A stretch of 64,000 nucleotides of DNA, from assembly GCF_001562255.1 (NCBI RefSeq), contig NZ_CP014301.1:3162001-3226000 (forward strand), read 5' to 3'. The DNA is from Bosea sp. PAMC 26642 (GTDB lineage Bacteria; Pseudomonadota; Alphaproteobacteria; Rhizobiales; Beijerinckiaceae). The position numbers and the translations under genes are program-made. Of the stretch, positions 61,427 through 64,000 are shown piece after piece. Positions within the stretch are counted from its first letter, which is position 1. Each line of letters starts with the position of its first letter. The notes beneath the pieces are model-generated. The model did not search any database, was not told where the DNA came from, and saw only the letters and a program-made list of their open reading frames with translations.

Positions 61427-62700
61427 TGGCCTTCTACGTTGCCGGCTGGCTCGGCCTCCTGCTCGCGGGCATGCCGATCGCCTTTACGCTCGGCGTGATT
61501 GGCTATCTCTTCCTCTGGATCGAAGGCGGCTCGATGGTGAGCTCGCCACAACGCCTATTTGCGGGACTCGACTCGTTCCCGCTGCTGGCCGTGCCTGCCT
61601 TCGTGCTGGCCGGCGAACTTATGAACACCGGCGGAATCACGACTCGCATCTTCAAATTCTCGCGCGTCCTCGTGGGCCACATCTCTGGCGGCCTCGGCCA
61701 TGTCAACGTCGTCGCCAACGTCATCATGTCGGGAATTTCAGGTTCGGCGCTGGCGGATGCTGCCGGAATCGGCACGTTGATCATCAAGGAGATGAAGAAG
61801 CAGGGCTTCGACGCGCCCTTTGCCGGCTCGCTCACGGCCGCCGCATGCATCCTGGGTCCGCTGATTCCGCCCTCGATCATCCTCGTGATCTATGCGGTTA
61901 CGGCGAGCGCCTCAGCCGGGCGGCTGCTGATCGCCGGCACTGTGCCCGGCGTGCTCACGGCGATCGCCCTCATGATCTACGTCTACTTCATCTCCAAGAA
62001 GCGGGGCTATCCGCGCTACGAGCGCGCAACGAAGTCCGAGATCTGGATCGCCTTCAAGGAAGCTTGGCTCGCCATCCTCGCCCCCTTCGTCATCATGGGC
62101 GGTATCGTTGCGGGCATCTTCACGGCGACGGAATGCGCCGCCGTCGCCGCAGTCTACGCGTTGGTGCTGGGGCTGTTCATCTACAAGGAACTGTCCTGGA
62201 GCGACCTGCCGCGGATCTTCCGCGATTCGGCCATGACAACGGCCGTGATCGGCATGATCGTCGCCTGCGCAAACCTCACCACCTGGATCCTGACGCGCGA
62301 ACAAGTGCCACAACATCTGGCGGATGCGCTGCTAAGCTTCTCCGACAAGCCCTGGGTCATCCTGCTGCTGATCAACATCCTGCTCCTCGTGCTCGGCTGC
62401 TTCATGGAGGGCATGGCGATCATGATCCTGACCGTGCCGGTGCTGCTGCCGGTGGTGCTGAAGCTCGGCATCGACCCGGTGCATTTCGGCGTGGTTATGG
62501 TGATGAACCTGATGATCGGGTTGCTGACGCCGCCCTTCGGCATGGCACTCTTCGTCGTGGCCCGCGTCGGCGACATTCCGTTCACGGATCTCGCCAAGGC
62601 GATCCTGCCATTCATTCCGCCACTCCTGATCGTACTCGCCATCATCACCTTCATTCCCGAGGTCGTGCTGTTCCTGCCGCGACTGTTCTACGGAAACTGA
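61426..62700 (+). CDS. dctM: TRAP transporter large permease (DctM)
   Basis: A 424-residue polytopic membrane protein. GLDSFPLLAVPAFVLAGELM near 45, SGISGSALADAAGIGTLIIK near 105 and GPLIPPSIILVIYAVTAS near 145 are DctM motifs, and EGMAIMILTVPVLLPVV near 325 belongs to the second repeat. It couples sodium-driven import to DctP. The gene is followed by a terminator. Confidence 0.93.
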   Translation: MAFYVAGWLGLLLAGMPIAFTLGVIGYLFLWIEGGSMVSSPQRLFAGLDSFPLLAVPAFVLAGELMNTGGITTRIFKFSRVLVGHISGGLGHVNVVANVIMSGISGSALADAAGIGTLIIKEMKKQGFDAPFAGSLTAAACILGPLIPPSIILVIYAVTASASAGRLLIAGTVPGVLTAIALMIYVYFISKKRGYPRYERATKSEIWIAFKEAWLAILAPFVIMGGIVAGIFTATECAAVAAVYALVLGLFIYKELSWSDLPRIFRDSAMTTAVIGMIVACANLTTWILTREQVPQHLADALLSFSDKPWVILLLINILLLVLGCFMEGMAIMILTVPVLLPVVLKLGIDPVHFGVVMVMNLMIGLLTPPFGMALFVVARVGDIPFTDLAKAILPFIPPLLIVLAIITFIPEVVLFLPRLFYGN

Positions 62701-62741
62701 TGACGGCAAACCCGTCGAGAAGAAGCCAACCGGCACGAAAA

Positions 62742-62769
62742 AAGGGCCGCAGCGGAAGCCGCGGCCCTT
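62742..62769 (+). terminator. Terminator hairpin after dctM
   Basis: AAGGGCCGC (62742-62750) pairs with GCGGCCCTT (62761-62769) around a 10-base loop, preceded by a run of A. It lies between the convergent dctM gene and the sugar binding-protein gene. Confidence 0.75.
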
Positions 62770-62810
62770 GCAGTTGGGGAACGCAGGTTCGCGCCCCGGG
62801 GGGAGTCCGT

Positions 62811-64000
62811 TTATCTCTCGCTGGCCTCCAGCGTCGGCTTGAACGCCTCGGTCGCCTTGCGCAGTTCGGTTGCCGGGTCGGCGCCCGAGATCATATTGGT
62901 GAGTGCCACCCCGAAGACGTCGCGGAATTCTGTCACCGGGATGATATTGGGCAGAGCCGGCCGGCCCAGCGGCGCCGAGGCCTGGATGCCCGAAACCCAG
63001 TCCTTCGAGGTCTTGACCTCGGCGAGCACCTTCGGGTCGCTGTAAATCGAGTCGCGCGCTCCGGCTCCGGCGCCATTCTGCAGGAAGCGGCCATGGTTCA
63101 GCTTGCTAGTGGCCCACTGCACGTAGAGATAGGCTGGCCCCTTCTTTGTGCTTGCTGCCGTCACGCCGATGCCGTCGCCGGTCAGGCCGACGGCCTGGGC
63201 ACCCGGCCCCCTGGGCACCACGCCATAGCCGACCTTGCCGACGATACGCGATTTCGACGGATCCTCGAGAGGTGTGGCGAAGCCGCTGGAATCGGGCCAC
63301 ATCGCGGCCCCACCCTGCATGAAACTGGTCTGGCACTCGTTCCAGTTATAGCCGATCGTCCCGGGAGGCGCGCTGTTGCGGCAGAGATCGGCGAACATCT
63401 TCGCCGATTCGATCGCGGCCGGGCCGGCGGTGTTCAGTTCGCCGTTCGACTTGATCGCATCCTCGCCCCAACCCAGCATCAGCGCCGCCCAAACATAGGT
63501 GTTGGCGTTCTTGAGACCGCGCGCGACCCAGCCATATTGGCGCTTGCCCGGGTCGGTCAGTTTGGCGGCCGCCTGAACCATCTCCTCATAGGTCTTCGGG
63601 AAAGCGACGCCCTTCGCCTCGAACATCTCCTTGTTGTAGTAGATCAGCAGATAGTCGAGCGAGAGCGGCAGCGAGTCTACGCGGCCATCGGCCTGCGTGC
63701 CGAAGGCGAGCGCTCCGGCCGAAAAGTCCTTGAAGTCGAAATCCGCGGCGGTCAGCGAGGCGTCGGCCAGCATAGGCCGCAGGTCTTCGAGCCAGCGGCC
63801 CTTGCCGAATTGGCGCTTCTGGACGTGCCAGGATACCGTCGTGACGTCGAAGGAGGGCTTACCCGAGACGAACTCGATCAACTGCTTCTGGCGATGCTGC
63901 TGCTCGGGGATCAGCTCCATCTCGGCCTTGATGCCGGTCAGAGCTTCGAATTCGGGGGTGTACTTCGCCAGCAGATCGGCGCGCGGGTTCTTGACCAGCG
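62811..64000 (-). CDS. Sugar ABC transporter substrate-binding protein (family 1), N-terminus outside the window
   Basis: A minus-strand frame ends at 62811 and stays open to the right edge, giving about 396 residues. The first visible part reads ADLLAKYTPEFEALTGIKAE, the classical N-terminal strand of family 1 sugar binding proteins, then DSLPLSLDYLLIYYNKEMFE, KTYEEMVQAAAKLT and MWPDSSGFATPLEDP. The signal peptide is beyond the edge. It likely binds an oligosaccharide or polyol. Its permease and ATPase genes would lie outside or on another replicon. Confidence 0.88.
   Translation of the reverse strand, partial: LVKNPRADLLAKYTPEFEALTGIKAEMELIPEQQHRQKQLIEFVSGKPSFDVTTVSWHVQKRQFGKGRWLEDLRPMLADASLTAADFDFKDFSAGALAFGTQADGRVDSLPLSLDYLLIYYNKEMFEAKGVAFPKTYEEMVQAAAKLTDPGKRQYGWVARGLKNANTYVWAALMLGWGEDAIKSNGELNTAGPAAIESAKMFADLCRNSAPPGTIGYNWNECQTSFMQGGAAMWPDSSGFATPLEDPSKSRIVGKVGYGVVPRGPGAQAVGLTGDGIGVTAASTKKGPAYLYVQWATSKLNHGRFLQNGAGAGARDSIYSDPKVLAEVKTSKDWVSGIQASAPLGRPALPNIIPVTEFRDVFGVALTNMISGADPATELRKATEAFKPTLEASER

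Noticed and set aside
1..64000. CRISPR array, insertion sequence or complete prophage
   Set aside because: No regularly spaced repeats, transposase motifs or phage structural genes were found; only one short recombinase and tRNA fragments indicate mobile DNA.

Overview
The window is GC-rich DNA from an alphaproteobacterium, most likely order Hyphomicrobiales; a soil genus such as Bosea is a guess from gene content only. Supporting signs are HWE-type histidine kinase signalling, a DUF3768 gene, many solute-binding-protein transporters, FCD-type GntR regulators and dense operons with 1-4 bp overlaps. It reads as a string of catabolic operons, each pairing an uptake system with a degradation pathway and often a local regulator, interrupted by one mobile-DNA block. 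No rRNA, intact tRNA, CRISPR array or insertion sequence was seen.

1-4.2 kb: the end of an amino-acid ABC transporter (binding protein tail plus a fused permease-ATPase), an FMN dehydrogenase homologue that has lost catalytic residues, a D-2-hydroxyacid dehydrogenase broken by one in-frame TAG, and a RidA protein behind a perfect operator-like inverted repeat. 4.2-5.0 kb is non-coding debris with a gene fragment and a tRNA-like remnant.

5.0-25.5 kb: a large acyl-CoA catabolic region. It holds a GntR regulator, MaoC hydratase, four SDRs counted with the liv operon, a phosphotransferase like the 4-hydroxyacyl-CoA kinases, a PaaK-like CoA ligase, a DUF35/SCP2-type thiolase pair in which the thiolase lacks its nucleophilic cysteine, two acyl-CoA dehydrogenases, a FadB-like protein, a Liv-type ABC transporter, enoyl-CoA hydratase and a true thiolase. 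The palindrome TTGTCCGACAA or close variants lies 46-85 bp upstream of six start codons, suggesting one regulon for import, CoA activation and beta-oxidation of an unknown carboxylic acid, possibly a 4-hydroxy acid or lactone.

26.1-31.0 kb: a polar amino-acid ABC transporter without an ATPase gene, an HD-domain protein, a LysR regulator and a GntR regulator. 31.0-41.1 kb: a sugar-acid operon with a 2-hydroxyacid dehydrogenase, galactonate-dehydratase-like enolase, iron-type alcohol dehydrogenase, complete tripartite tricarboxylate (TTT) transporter, KdgD-like enzyme, an uncharacterised internally duplicated protein, an FMN-dependent hydroxyacid dehydrogenase, a GlcG-like and a YciI-like protein.

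41.5-45.9 kb: an accessory block with a broken type I secretion ABC gene, DUF3768, two unknown proteins, an XRE repressor, a tyrosine recombinase and an orphan tRNA-Ser 3' end. 45.9-48.4 kb: a phosphorelay module (two single-domain receivers, an HWE kinase, an HPt-like protein) with no output domain.

48.7-62.7 kb: a second sugar-acid region with a LigJ-like amidohydrolase, HAD phosphatase, SDR, OtnK-like kinase, DhaKL, TTT permease genes, a GH88-like hydrolase with its own TTT binding protein, an IclR regulator and a TRAP transporter. A shared motif, about CGGGATnnnAnTCC, lies before four transcription units here and may be the IclR operator. The window ends inside a sugar ABC binding-protein gene.
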